From: Chromera velia
Lineage: Eukaryota; Sar; Chromeraceae
Reading direction: 5' to 3'
DNA length: 28,609 nt
Assembly (NCBI GenBank): GCA_018398765.1
Contig: JAHBMJ010005873.1
Location: 1-28,609, forward strand
Shown: positions 1 to 11,200 of the stretch, piece by piece
Numbering within the stretch: the first letter of the stretch is position 1
How the letters are laid out: each line of letters opens with the position of its first letter
Translations under genes and position numbers: made by a program
The notes under the pieces: model-generated
Seen by the model: only the letters and a program-made list of their open reading frames with translations
The model's database searches: none
Told to the model about the DNA's origin: nothing

Positions 1-76
1 ATAGCTAGGCCTTGCAAGAACAGACTTGGAGTGAGAAGTGACTTTGTCAAAAATGAAAATTGTTAATTTTGCCCTT

Positions 77-473
77 CACACCTAGGGGGACAAAATTAAT
101 GCATATCATATCCAGGAAGCATATCTTCAACACAATCATCATGGGCTTATGACACCCTAGTAAAAGTAATTTAACGTCAGACTAAAAGATAACTTCTTAT
201 TTATACATAGTTCTGTCGTTTTGTTTTATATGTCAAATCTGTAAAATTGAAAAAATGGTAGTCTAGGAGCGCTCTAGGAATTTGAAAAAAAAATTAAGGA
301 CTTCAAACTAAATTTTTGACCCAATGTGAGGCCCGTAGGACCCAACTAGTTAGCATAAGTCTTCATTAAGTCTACTTGGTCAGCTTGGTCCAACGCCGCC
401 CCTTTTATCTGACAAACTCAAATCTTCGTTTTTTTAAAAAAAAATATGCATTAATTTTGTCCCCCTGGGTGTG
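77..473. mobile_element. MITE-like element with 30-bp inverted termini, array copy 1
   Basis: Positions 77-106 and 444-473 are inverted repeats of 30 bp with one mismatch; the left arm begins CACACCTAGGGGGACAAAAT. The ~340-bp interior is AT-rich and has no credible ORF, as expected for a non-autonomous element moved by a transposase encoded elsewhere. No clear target-site duplication was found, so the exact ends and superfamily are unknown. Confidence 0.6.
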
Positions 474-788
474 GAGCGCTCAACATTAATTCATCAATTA
501 AATCAAAGCGTCAAAAAGATATAAATCAATTTCATGTAAAAATATTTCAAATAATTTATGATGCAATGATACTGTTTGATGTGGGTTAACGTTTGAGGTT
601 GATTTTATTTTTATCATAGTGAGTCTATGAAATTTCTGTTTTTTGTTTTTCAGTTTTTTTCAAAAAAATTATAGAGTGCCTACACGTATTGCTATAAAGC
701 TTTGCTTACAATAACAATACAGTTGAAAAGCGTCAACGTTTTTCTTTCATTACTGTAAACTTGTGTGGCTGTTTGTTATCTATTAGAA

Positions 789-1106
789 TTATTTTGGCTT
801 TAAAAAGTTTTTACAAGTAGAAATTGAAACATCAATATCGGCCAGATAGTCAAGCACCCGGGTCAGTCCATTCTTCTCAGCCCACTGAACAGAAACAATG
901 CTCCAATCTGTAATCTAAAGGCAAATATTGTGTTCTTCCACCAGCTTCTCCCAGAGCTGTCCTGTTGCGAAACAGACTCCAAAAACTTGAAAAGAGGGAG
1001 AGCTTTGTAAACACAGAACGGTCACTTGCAATTCATGTTTCAAAACACATATTTTTCTGGGAAAGACCTTTAAGGTAGAAGCCTGGTAGACTCTGTTATA
1101 TGCCAA
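789..1106 (-). pseudogene. Unrecognised ORF remnant in array unit 1
   Basis: The minus strand is open from about 1106 to 918, then has a TAG at 915-917. It stays open in the same frame to a TAA at 789-791. Residues after the TAG include WSIVSVQWAEKNGLTRVLDY, which looks like protein. There is no ATG at the start: the first candidate codon is TTG. A possible splice acceptor (TTCATTACAG) lies upstream on the same strand. It may be a captured exon or a transposon-derived fragment. No family is recognised, and function is unlikely. Confidence 0.25.
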
Positions 1107-1405
1107 TCCCTCAGTTAAGCCAAAGCGCTTTCAAGCATCCTACTCTGCTCTTCTGTCTCTTGCTTGGTCTGTCTCTGTAATGAAAGGAGTGAAGGTAGTG
1201 CCAAAGTACTTGGCAATATACACAGTGTATTGCAGAACAGACAGAACGTAAATTAAGAACGACATTCTTTTCTCACCAGAGGTAGCAGATACAAAGAGCT
1301 ATAACTTGAAAAAATGAGAGTATTTGATAATAGCTAGGCCTTGCAAGAACAGACTTGGAGTGAGAAGTGACTTTGTCAAAAATGAAAATTGTTAATTTTG
1401 CCCTT

Positions 1406-1802
1406 CACACCTAGGGAGACAAAATTAATGCATATCATATCCAGGAAGCATATCTTCAACACAATCATCATGAGCTTATGAAACCCTAGTAAAAGTAATT
1501 TAATGTCAGACTAAAAGATAACTTCTTATTTATACATAGTTCTGTCGTTTTGTTTTATATGTCAAATCTGTAAAATTGAAAAAATTGTAGTCTAGGAGCG
1601 CTCTAGGAATTTAAAAAAAAAATTAAGGACTTCAAACTAAATTTTTGACCCAATATGAGGTCCGTAGGACCCAACTAGTTAGCAGAAGTCTTCATTAAGT
1701 CTACTTGGTCAGCTTGGTCCAACGCCGCCCCTTTTATCTCACAAACTCAAATCTTCGTTTTTTTAAAAAAAAATATGCATTAATTTTGTCCCCCTGGGTG
1801 TG
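1406..1802. mobile_element. MITE-like element, array copy 2
   Basis: Same element as at 77-473, in the second tandem unit. The left terminus (1406-1435) carries one extra substitution in the G run (CTAGGGAGAC). The right terminus is 1773-1802. It was duplicated together with the surrounding unit rather than inserted independently. Confidence 0.6.
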
Positions 1803-2118
1803 GAGCGCTCAACATTAATTCATCAATTAAATCAAAGCGTCAAAAAGATATAAATCAATTTCATGTAAAAATATTTCAAATAATTTATGATGCAATGATA
1901 CTGTTTGATGTGGGTTAACGTTTGAGATTGATTTTATTTTTATCATAGTGAGTCTATGAAATTTCTGTTTTTTGTTTTTCAGTTTTTTTCAAAAAAAATT
2001 ATAGAGTGCCTACACGTATTGCTATAAAGCTTTGCTTACAATAACAATACAGTTGAAAAGCGTCAACGTTTTTCTTTCATTACTGTAAACTTGTGTGGCT
2101 GTTTGTTATCTATTAGAA

Positions 2119-2436
2119 TTATTTTGGCTTTAAAAAGTTTTTACAAGTAGAAATTGAAACATCAATATCGGCCAGATAGTCAAGCACGCGGGTCAGTCCA
2201 TTCTTCTCAGCCCACTGAACAGAAACAATGCTCCAATCTGTAATCTAAAGGCAGACATTGTGTTCTTCTACCAGCCTCTCCCAGAGCTGTCCTGTTGCGA
2301 AACAGACTCCAAAAACTTGAAAAGAGGGAGAGCTTTGTAAACACAGAACGGTCACTTGCAATTCATGTTTCAAAACACATATTTTTCTGGGAAAGACCTT
2401 TAAGGTAGAAGCCTGGTAGACTCTGTCATGTGCCAA
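2119..2436 (-). pseudogene. Unrecognised ORF remnant in array unit 2
   Basis: Second copy of the remnant at 789-1106, with the same in-frame TAG (2245-2247) and the same terminal TAA. Differences between the copies include both synonymous and conservative replacement changes (for example K to R and I to V), so two copies cannot decide whether selection acted on the protein. No family is recognised. Confidence 0.25.
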
Positions 2437-2735
2437 TCCCTCAGTTAAGCTAAAGCGCTTTCAAGCATCCTACTCTGCTCTTCTGTCTCTTGCTTGGTCT
2501 GTCTCTGTAATAAAAGGAGTGAAGGTAGTGCCAAAGTACTTGGCAATATACACAGTGTATTGCAGAACAGACAGAACGTAAATTAAGAACGGCATTCTTT
2601 TGTTACCAGAGGTAGCAGATACAAAGAGCTATAACTTGAAAAAATGAGAGTATTTGATGATAGCTAGGCCTTGCAAGAACAGACTTGGAGTGAGAAGTGA
2701 CTTTGTCAAAAATGAAAATTGTTAATTTTGCCCTT

Positions 2736-3127
2736 CACACCTAGGGGGACAAAATTAATGCATATCATATCTAGGAAGCATATCTTTAACACAATCATCA
2801 TGAGCTTATGAAACCCTAGTAAAAGTAATTTAATGTCAGACTAAAAGATAACTTCTTATTTATACATAGTTCTGTCGTTTTGTTTTATATGTCAAATCTG
2901 TAAAATTGAAAAAATGGTAGTCTAGGAGCGCTCTAGGAATTTGAAAAAAAATTAAGGACTTCAAACTAAATTTTTGACCCAATGTGAGGCCCGTAGGACC
3001 CAACTAGTTAGCAGAAGTCTTCATTAAGTCTACTTGGTCAGCTTAGTCCAACGCCGCCCCTTTTATCTGACAAACTCAAATCTTCGTTTTTTAAAAAAAA
3101 ATATGCATTAATTTTGTCCCCCTGGGT
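2736..3127. mobile_element. MITE-like element, array copy 3, at the array boundary
   Basis: The left terminus is 2736-2765 and the right terminus 3101-3127. Homology to the other array units ends at CCTGGGT (3127), within about three bases of the inverted-repeat end, and is followed by unrelated AT-rich sequence. The coincidence of array edge and element edge suggests that the element helped create the boundary. Confidence 0.6.
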
Positions 3128-3819
3128 AGTATTTTTGAGGACCGCCACTAAAACTGCATGCGACGTAAGCACCAAAAATAGCAAGTTTATGAGCAATTCT
3201 ACTAGGCTAAGCGGTTCTACTAACTACATAGTATATTTAAGAGTTACTTTTTTTAAAAAGTAATTAGATTTTTTCAAACAGCTCAAGTTACTGTACTAAA
3301 AGTAAGTTCAAGATTTTTTGGAAGTTACGGTAGTAAAATTAGGTGTGGGTTTTTTATATATGAGAATGTGGACCAAAAATATTTTTATGATCGATCTATT
3401 ATGATGTTGACCTAAGTTAACACAAGTTTTAAAAGTGATCAAACTTCATCCTTATAGGCTACTAGTACAGTGTGTAGTAGAGATTCTCAGTATTACTAAG
3501 TGTTTTTTAGCACTCCTGTTGCCGTCTCATATGCATCTTTAATAATTCATTTAATACATAAAATCACATCAAAAACTGTTGGAAAACAGACAATGCACAT
3601 GATATATGCATGTTTGACTCTCATGTTACTCCAAAACAAAAGATCAGACTCATCATCAAAGAGTCTTAGGGTGCAGAGACTCCCTCTTCTAAGCAAGCTA
3701 AGGAGAGAGAATCTCAGCCTTGCTGTTCAGGGGGCCCCGCGACAGCCCCCCCACTGCCGCAGAGCAATGGATAAAAGAGGTCAGTGCACTGCCAGTTACT
3801 AGACTATGGGGGATAGGGA
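3128..3819. other. AT-rich spacer without a recognisable gene
   Basis: Low-GC sequence with many A and T runs. A plus-strand reading frame ending at 3802 has no homology I recognise and is mostly low complexity. Base composition shifts to GC- and purine-rich near 3640, where the retroelement-like region starts. Confidence 0.5.
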
Positions 3820-4811
3820 TTGACAATCCCAAGACAGAAGGGGAGGAAGCGAGAGCGACGTCTCAGGCAGCAACCAGAGAGCTCACACAGGCCATTTGAG
3901 AAGGAAAGAGTCTCAGAGGTAGAGGAGGAAAAAGAAAGAGAAGAAAGGAAGGAGGCCTGTAAAGAGCATAGCCAGAGGAAGAAGGCGGAGGAGAAAGAGA
4001 GATGGAAGAGGGTAAAAGAAACGGAAGTTCTGGAGGTGACGGGGGAATAGAGGTCCTGGAGAGCAGTCAGAGACGTAAAGGCAAAGCAACACTCGGGATG
4101 GCTTAGCGTGGCTCAGTATGGTTCTGCGAGAAGCGGACGACATGCTCCTCTGAGTCAGCCCGGATGAGCCCGGAAGAGTTCCGAGATGCTCTCACCCTGC
4201 ACTACCAATTTAAGGTGCAGGGAAACAAGAGGAATTGCGAGGGGTGTGGGGGCAGCTGGGGGCTGCAGCATGCCCTCAACTACAAGAGAGGGGGACATGT
4301 TGGGAGGAGATACAACGAGGTAAACCAGGCGTGGTGTGACCTGGCAGATTTGGCATTTGCGTCGGCAGTAGGGAGGGGGGAGCCAGTAGTGAGGGCAAAG
4401 GGAGAGGTGCTGGGTCTACCGGCCCTCTACAGGGACTTCTCAGTGCGGGGACTCTGGGTAAGGCAGAGGCAGGCAATCCTAGATACAAGGGTGGTTAACA
4501 CCCAGGCCGTCTCCTATGCACAGGGTGACTCACTCTAGCAGAAAGTTCTCACCCAGTCAGCCACGGGGAAAAAGGAGCAGTATACCGAGCCATACAGGGA
4601 CAAAGGGTACGATTTCATGCCCCTCGTCAGCAATGTAGATGGGGCCCTCGAAAAAGACACCGAGATATTCCTAAAGAAGGTAGCGCATCTTGTGAGTCTG
4701 AAGTGGGATAGGATATACAAGCAGGTGTGCGCATACATGAAGGCAAGAATGCAGGCAGCACACCATAGAGCAGCCAGCGGGTGCCTGCGGGGCACCAGTG
4801 GAGAGGTGTGA
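3820..4811 (+). pseudogene. Decayed C-terminal part of a retroelement-like ORF
   Basis: From 4164 the frame reads a domain common at the C-terminus of reverse-transcriptase-type ORFs in many protist and animal genomes. It has a C-x2-C pair (CEGCGG), a QHAL...GGHVGRRYNE block, then DFSVRGLW followed by DTRVVN, and finally LVSLKWDRIY with a short basic tail. The family normally reads HAL-x-C, but this copy has HALNY, so a likely metal ligand is lost. A TAG (4536-4538) interrupts the frame, which continues to 4811. Another TAG lies upstream near 4104. A highly charged E/K/R stretch (3820-4050) sits one frame away and may be the preceding linker, joined by a frameshift. No polymerase motif is visible. 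The family assignment is from memory of the motif pattern. Confidence 0.5.
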
Positions 4812-5505
4812 AGAGTGAGCATTGAGGGAGGGGCAGCGGCAGCGGCAGCACTTGGATAGACGGAGTGACGATTAGCCGCTCCTGACGGGAAAGGCAAGGT
4901 CATGGTTAGGGTCGTGGGAAGACATGGAGAGCTCATAGGTGGTATTTATAAGAATCATATTCAGTCAGGTTATAGAAAGGAGAAAGAAAATGACAAAAAA
5001 GGGAAGAACAAAAGAAGGAGAGAGAAAACTTCTGAATAAGGAATGTTTTTCAGAGACTTCGTTAGGGTAAAGCACTAACAATTCTTTAGGGTAAAGCCTC
5101 AGGCTATAGACAGGATGTATTAGTTCACTTTTCTAGATTTTTCTAGCCAGTTTTCGAGTTTCTTATCTTTATACATAACTTTCTCTTAAGAAGTTAGGTT
5201 CTCTCTCTGCAGCGCTAACTTCGAATCAAATCTATAGAAATGAAACTGATCTATAAATGCATAGACACTGGCTCATTTTCAAATTTAAGTGTCATGAAGA
5301 CTGTTGTTGGATTCGACAGATCATGATCAGAGAAGACAAGGGCATCGACCTACTCCAGGGCCACTCAAAGACAAAATTTGTTCCATACTCCGAACTATCA
5401 TCGGAGTGGAGCTAGAAGGAAACCTTGTCCACCCAATGCGATTTCACCGCAACTTCCAAATCGCAAGGATAACTTTCGCTCAATTCAAATCTTTCCAAAT
5501 TCTGG
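4812..5505. other. Spacer between the retroelement remnant and the ZPR1-like gene
   Basis: No gene is recognised. A short direct repeat around TAGGGTAAAGC occurs near 5065 and 5088. The section next to 5505 is the presumed 3' untranslated and flanking region of the minus-strand gene. Confidence 0.5.
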
Positions 5506-6755
5506 TCAGCTCTGTCCAGCGGACTTCTCCTCCCCTGCCCCTTCTGCCCCTGCCTCAGCCTGAGCTCTCTTGTCTGCATCCGCAGTATCCGCAATAATCC
5601 ACTCCTTGAAGGTCTTGGCTGCGATCTTCTCATCTCCCTCCTCGACCTTCTCGTCGACCGGGTGGATTTCAGAAACTCCAGAGGGGTCTCTGATGATAAA
5701 ATGCCAGGGCTGCGGCACGTCCAAGAGCATGTTCAACTTATACACCGTTTCCATGATCTTCACTGAAGTCTCGTGGCCCAAGCTTGCAGTGTTCTCTCTC
5801 ACGTGACTCCCCAAGTTCCACACAGCGCTGGCGATGTGGTTATACACAGAGTCAACGTGACGCTTCCCGTCTGCCCCCACCTCAAACTCCAATTCGGGAA
5901 TTTCGATCGTGCAGTTTTTGGATTTGTGCACGACTCGCCAGAGGTCCTTGGTGGAGGTGATGGTGTAGCACTGCGTCTTGCTCTTCCACTCGCTCTGGGG
6001 GGGATCTGCCTTCACCTGCATAGACAAAAAGACAGAAGGCGTGATTTTATTCACACAGACACACGCACACACTCATACACATCCATACACCGACACACAA
6101 ACCCACACCGACACCCACTCAGACACACACGCACGCACACATACACACACAAGAGGATCCTGCCGACCAGATTGTCCCCCCAGCGGTACAGAGCATAGAG
6201 TGTGAATCATGTCACTTTTAGGAGACGGCGCACAATTTATTCACACAATATCCTACCCCCACTCCCCTCCGTCCCCTCATACGCGCCCCTCCCGACCTTA
6301 ATATACGTCTTTCCGTTCTCTTCCTTCAATTCGACATGAGGGAGGATCTTCAAAAAGTCCAGAAAGGAGCCCTTCAGGGCATCCTCAAACTCTGCCACGT
6401 CCTCGTATCCCAGCTCCTCACACATGATCTGCAGGGTGCCTGCACGTTCACACCCACACACATGCACACGGAGGGAAGGTGACTGTCTTCACCCTTCAGT
6501 GGAAGAGACAGCAGACTGTCCTTCAAGCCATACCCCCATTCAGACACACTACAATCCATTCACCTCCCAACCCGCCACACGCACATACCCCTGAGAACAT
6601 ACACCACCCCACTGACCGTGGTAGGGAATCCACTCGCACCCAGAGGGGCCCTCATCGTTGTACGCGAAGTAGTTGAACGTCTTTTCAAGCTCGTCGCAGA
6701 TTCGAGACATCTCCTGGTGGGAGATGTCCACTTTGAACTCGGACACTTGAGTCAT
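5506..6755 (-). CDS. ZPR1-type beta-domain protein lacking C4 zinc fingers
   Basis: Three exons on the minus strand: 6755-6617, 6439-6297 and 6015-5506, giving 263 aa. Donors are GTCAGT and GTCGGG; both acceptors end TGCAG, and phases agree. The start is the first in-frame ATG. However, CTTTCTTTCAG just upstream (ending 6770) could be the acceptor of an extra 5' exon. Residues 1-94 form an uncharacterised N-terminal region including CEELGYEDVAEFEDAL. Residues ~108-218 resemble the beta-sandwich domain that follows the zinc finger in ZPR1: IPELEFEV at 133-140 and HFIIRDPSG at 199-207. No paired CxxC motifs are present, whereas true ZPR1 has two zinc-finger/beta-domain modules. ZPR1 assists eEF1A folding, but that function should not be transferred to this shorter protein. 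The tail is Ala/Glu-rich. The gene is divergent from HDAC. Confidence 0.72.
6036..6155. repeat. CA-rich microsatellite in intron 2 of the ZPR1-like gene
   Basis: Imperfect CA-rich tract (ACACAC, CACTCA and similar) between exon 2 and exon 3 of the minus-strand gene. It keeps both strands open and creates spurious reading frames. Confidence 0.7.
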
Positions 6756-7323
6756 CTCGAACTCACTCACTGAAAGAAGGAGAAATGGGCAATCTGAAGT
6801 CTTCTCGAAAGAACCAGAGAAACTGGAACCAGGTAGTTGGGTGTGTATAAAGATTGACTCTTCAATTAGAAGTTCAAAGACTCATTGTCGGGATGATCTT
6901 TAGAGGACAAGGAAGAGAATCGGCTAAGTGGATTCAAGCATCTTGAATGTTGAGTCCGTCCTGCAGAAAGCCGATTATTGTGAGGAACCCATCTTTCCGG
7001 GACCATGCAAGCTCTGGCAAATTGGTCCCGGAAAGCGTGCATGTCCTCGAAGCCATGCAGGCTGGATGCAGGCTGGAGACGCCAAACGCCGGGCGCCACC
7101 ATGATAATCCTTTTACTGAGAATCTTCGAGCTGTATAAACTTTGCCCATCTTTGCCCCTGCCACACACACTCACCGCAGAAACGTTCGGAGCTGCATTCG
7201 TTTTCTGTCCGGTTAAACGGAGAGTTGGTGCCCTTCCTGAAGCATTTTTCTTCCCTTTCTGTCTCCGGGCATTCTTTGGTTGATTCGCCTCTGCTTCCTC
7301 CGGAGTGCCCATCTGCTGGCAAG
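6756..7323. promoter_or_regulatory. Divergent promoter region, ZPR1-like / HDAC
   Basis: About 570 bp separates the two start codons and must hold both 5' leaders and promoters. A 13-bp perfect inverted repeat lies at 6993-7005 and 7023-7035. Minus-strand frames through 7170-6866 are open, and an untranslated or extra exon of the ZPR1-like gene could lie there. No TATA box is obvious. The role is inferred from gene orientation only. Confidence 0.5.
6993..7035. repeat. 13-bp perfect inverted repeat in the divergent promoter
   Basis: CTTTCCGGGACCA at 6993-7005 is repeated inverted as TGGTCCCGGAAAG at 7023-7035, with a 17-nt spacer. It could be a paired binding site for a dimeric factor serving both genes, or a hairpin in a leader transcript. 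The half-site TTTCCGGGA loosely resembles E2F-like sites, but that is speculation. Confidence 0.6.
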
Positions 7324-8252
7324 ATGGCGGGCCCGCTTTCTTCCAGCGACGAGAAGAAGCGCACGGTCGCGTACCTGTACGATGCGGACATCGGGAGTTA
7401 CTACTACGGGCAGAATCACCCGATGAAACCTCAAAGAATGCGCATGGCACACGAACTCATCCTCTCCTACGAGCTGTACTCAAAAATGGAGGTTTGTTTG
7501 TTTGACTGGTGTCTTCAGCATGTACACTACCATAAAATTTTGTGATTTGATATGCATTTGTGTACAAGCACCTCGGCCTCCAACCATGAGCATTGTCGAT
7601 GGCATCCAGGCAATCACGAAGGCCTGCACCTGTCTCGCTGTGTCTTTCTTTGCAGAGGCGCTGTTTTTCTTGGTCCCTTTATTTCTGCTCTTCGCACACT
7701 TCTCAGTCCACGTCCTCCCTTCCCCTCTCTCCCCTTCCTGCCTTAGACAGAGATCACGCGACCTTACCAGACTCCAGCGGCCTCTCTACCCTTCATCTCT
7801 GCTGAATGGCTGTGTCTGTTTGCCCCTCACTCTCTGATACGTACACGCAGGTATATGAGCCCCACCGCGCTCTCCCAGCAGAAATCGAAGAATTCCACTC
7901 CCCTGACTACGTCGACTTCCTAAGCAAAGTCACGCCGGAATACGCAAAAGTGAGGCTGCCCCTGGGCAAGCGAGAGGGTGCGGGTGGACGGGTGTAAACA
8001 GGCTGCTCGCTCGGGTTGTTCTTCTCTTCTTTGGTTCGATCGAGTCAAGTCACCGCGTGAGGGAGGGAGAGATCTGAATTGTGTGGCCAGACAGAGTGCA
8101 GTTAGTTCTTCTTTCCTCTGTTTGTTTAAAAAAAGAACGGAGTTTGTGCGGAGTCATGTGCTCTGGGTTCGTCCTGAAGATCAAGAAAACCTTTTCTTTC
8201 TTTCTTTCTTTCTTTTCTTTCTTTCTTTCTTTCTTTCTTTCTTTTTTTTCTG

Positions 8253-8287
<35 letters not shown>

Positions 8288-11200
8288 TTATCTATCTTTC
8301 CTTCCTTTTTTTATTTCATGGTTGGTTGGCCCAATCAATCAAGGCTCCGTGCTGCGTTGTCATCCCTTCCCTTCCCTTCCTTTGCCTCTCCTTTTCAGTA
8401 CTGTACCTATGGTGCGTCCGTTTGTCTATCTATCTGCAGGGCGACTGGCTGAACCACATGCGGAATTTCGGTGTCGGTGACGACTGTCCGATTTTTGAGG
8501 GCCTGTTTGAATTTCAGGTCTCTCTTTTTGATCAGACAGCGGCGGCGTTTTTTTTCTTTTTTTCTGCGTGTGGTATTCGCGTAGCTTCCGTTTCTTCTTT
8601 CTTCTCACATTATACTTTTTCCCTGTCCCCTTTCTGAAGGGCTTTAGACGGTGCATTCCCCCTTCTTTCTCAGGACGCTCTCTCCGTAATCTATCTATCT
8701 CACAATGCATTCTGAATCATCCAAGGGTTTTTCTTTCTTCTTCATCTTTGCCCCCTCGTCACTTCTTCTGCACCCCCCCTTCTCCGTTGTTCCATTTCAT
8801 TTCTGTGCATTTCAGTCCCAACGCCTCACTGCTGAATGATCAAATGACTATCTATCTATCTGCCTGTGCTCTCTCTCTCAGGCTTCGTGTTCGGGGGCCT
8901 CGATCGACGCTGCGTATCTCCTGAACAGGGGACACGCAGACATCGCCATAAACTGGTCGGGGGGTCTGCACCATGCCAAGAAGAGTGAGGCCTCCGGGTT
9001 CTGCTATCTCAACGTGAGTCTGTCTGTCTGTCTGTCTTCGTGTGCTTTGTGCGTAGTTTTTTATCCATCTTCTGTTTTTTGTTTGCATTATTTTGAGTCA
9101 CCAGAGAGAGAAGCAGCCTTCTATATTGCTGCTGGCGTCTCTTCTCTCTCTTGATTGATTGTGGGTCTTTTTCGTCCCTCTGTTGCACTTCTTTTTTTAT
9201 CGCCCTCTCTTTTCTTTCCTTTTCCCCCTCTTTTTGCTTGGCGCTCTTTGTTGATCCGCTTTTTGCTTAGCATTCCGGAGAGAGAGGGACAAGACTTCGC
9301 CAGTGCCTGTGCCTTTTCTTCCTGTGCCGTGAGTGAGTCTCTCTGAACTGAACAGGAGGACAAAATAAATACAGAAAGGAAGAGAAACATGACGGCCTGG
9401 TTAGCAGGGAGACACTGCAAACGAAAGTAGATAGATCCTTCCATTCACGTTCCTTTCCGTCCTTCCTGTCGCTTATCAATCTGTTCTCGGGCTTTGCTTG
9501 AGGACTTAGAAGGCATTCATGTCGTGCACATCACATCGTTTGGGGGGATTCATTCTTTTGATCCAATTTTCTCTTTTCTCCCCTCCCCTTTCGTTTTCTT
9601 TTCTTTTTTTTTCTTTTCTTTCAGGACATTGTCCTGGGCATCTTGGAGCTCTTGAAATACCACGCCCGGGTGATGTACATCGACATCGACATCCATCACG
9701 GAGACGGCGTGGAGGAGGCATTCTTCAGCACCTCCAGGTGAGAAGAGAGGAGAAGAGAAGAGAAAGAAGGAAGGGGAGCTTCCTTTCCCCCCCAATGTTG
9801 GTTGGGGGTGCTGCCACTGGTTCTTCGCGATCGAAATGACACACACACACACACGCACACGCACGCACACACACACACACACACAGAGAGAGACACACAC
9901 ACAGAGAGAAAGAAGCATGCCAACCACGAGCTCGGTGACTTCTCCGTGTTTGCTTTTTTTGGCTCGGGATGCTTTCGATGCAGGTACGGAGTCGGCAGTA
10001 AAGCCTTAAATGGAATCACCTTTGTGTCTCCCTATCTCCCCCCTCTTCCCCCCTCTCTGCAGAGTATTGACAGTGTCGTTCCACAAGTTCGGAGACTTCT
10101 TCCCTGGCACGGGTGACGTGACGGATGTGGGTGCAGGGGAGGGGAAGTTCCATTCCCTGAACGTCCCTCTGAGCGACGGGATGGACGACGCTTCCTTCGA
10201 GGGCCTCTTCAAGCCCATCATCGCCATGTGCATACAGAGATTCAGACCGGGTGCAATCGTCCTGCAGTGCGGGGCGGACTCTCTCACACGTCAGTCAGTC
10301 CGTCAAAAAAGGATGAAGGAATCGACCTTTTCTTTTTAACATACAAACAAGTTTTCATTATGATTGGTCTCTTTTCATGTATGATTCTTAGTTGGGATTG
10401 AAGGGAAGGCCTGTGAGAGAGAATTGACGCACGCAAGGAAAATCAATGTGGATGCGTGCGTCAGTTGGGATTGAAGGGAAGGCCTGCATGTGAGAGAGAA
10501 AAGTCATGCACGGACCGGATTCCATCCATCTCGTCTTCCTTCCATCCATCCAGAGGGGGGGGGGAGGAAATGCCCCCCCCCCTCCATCCATCACAAGCGA
10601 AGCAGGGAAGATCAAGGAAGATGATTTTGGGAAGGGAAGGGAAGGGAAGCAAACGAACAAAGGCATTCATTCATTCATTCAGAGGGGAGGAAAGAGAGCA
10701 AGGAGGGGCGAGGAGCAGACTCGAATGTAGTTCGGCAGTCAGACATGGGACCCCCGTGTCTGCTTGTTTTTTCCTTCCTTCCTTTTCGATGTCTTCTCCT
10801 CATGTCGCGTGTGTTTTTGTTCCCTTCACCTTCCCTTGTTTTGTGGAGAATACCCACCCACCCATACCTCCATGCACATAATTAATTTCACGAAAAGAAA
10901 GTCTCCAATAACATCGCAGAGGATCGACTCGGGAAGTTCAACTTGACTGTGAAGGGCCACGCGGAGTGCGTGAAGTTCGTCAGGTCGGTAGGTAGGTCTG
11001 TTGTTTCTTTTGTGCGTTGGTCTGATTGTGGGTATGCCGGCTGCATGGTCATGCATCAGCTGATATCATACTTACGGTGCAGAAAAAAAAACAGGGGATG
11101 TAGGGTGGAGTGAGTGGATCATGGTTGTCTGTCAGTATGGCGGTTCGCATTAGCGCACGTTCGTTCATGAGGTTATTTTCTCTACCTACCGACCGTCTTT

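Larger units (their letters stand above)
1..3127. repeat. Tandem array of a ~1.33-kb unit (2.35 copies visible)
   Basis: The sequence from position 1 recurs at 1330 and again at 2660, giving periods of 1329 and 1330 bp. The copies differ only by scattered substitutions and small indels in A or T runs. The array runs off the left edge of the window. The third copy stops at 3127, exactly where the right inverted terminus of the embedded element ends, and unrelated sequence follows. The unit is AT-rich, unlike the GC-rich coding DNA further right. Near-identity of the units means recent duplication, ongoing homogenisation or an assembly artefact. Confidence 0.95.

Noticed and set aside
6866-7170. 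Minus-strand frames upstream of the ZPR1-like gene as its first exon
   Set aside because: Two frames are open with no homology and no clear donor that joins in phase; kept as possible leader sequence only.
8081-8637. Open frames rich in Ser, Leu and Phe
   Set aside because: Produced by TTTC and TC microsatellites in HDAC intron 2, apart from the short real exon 3.
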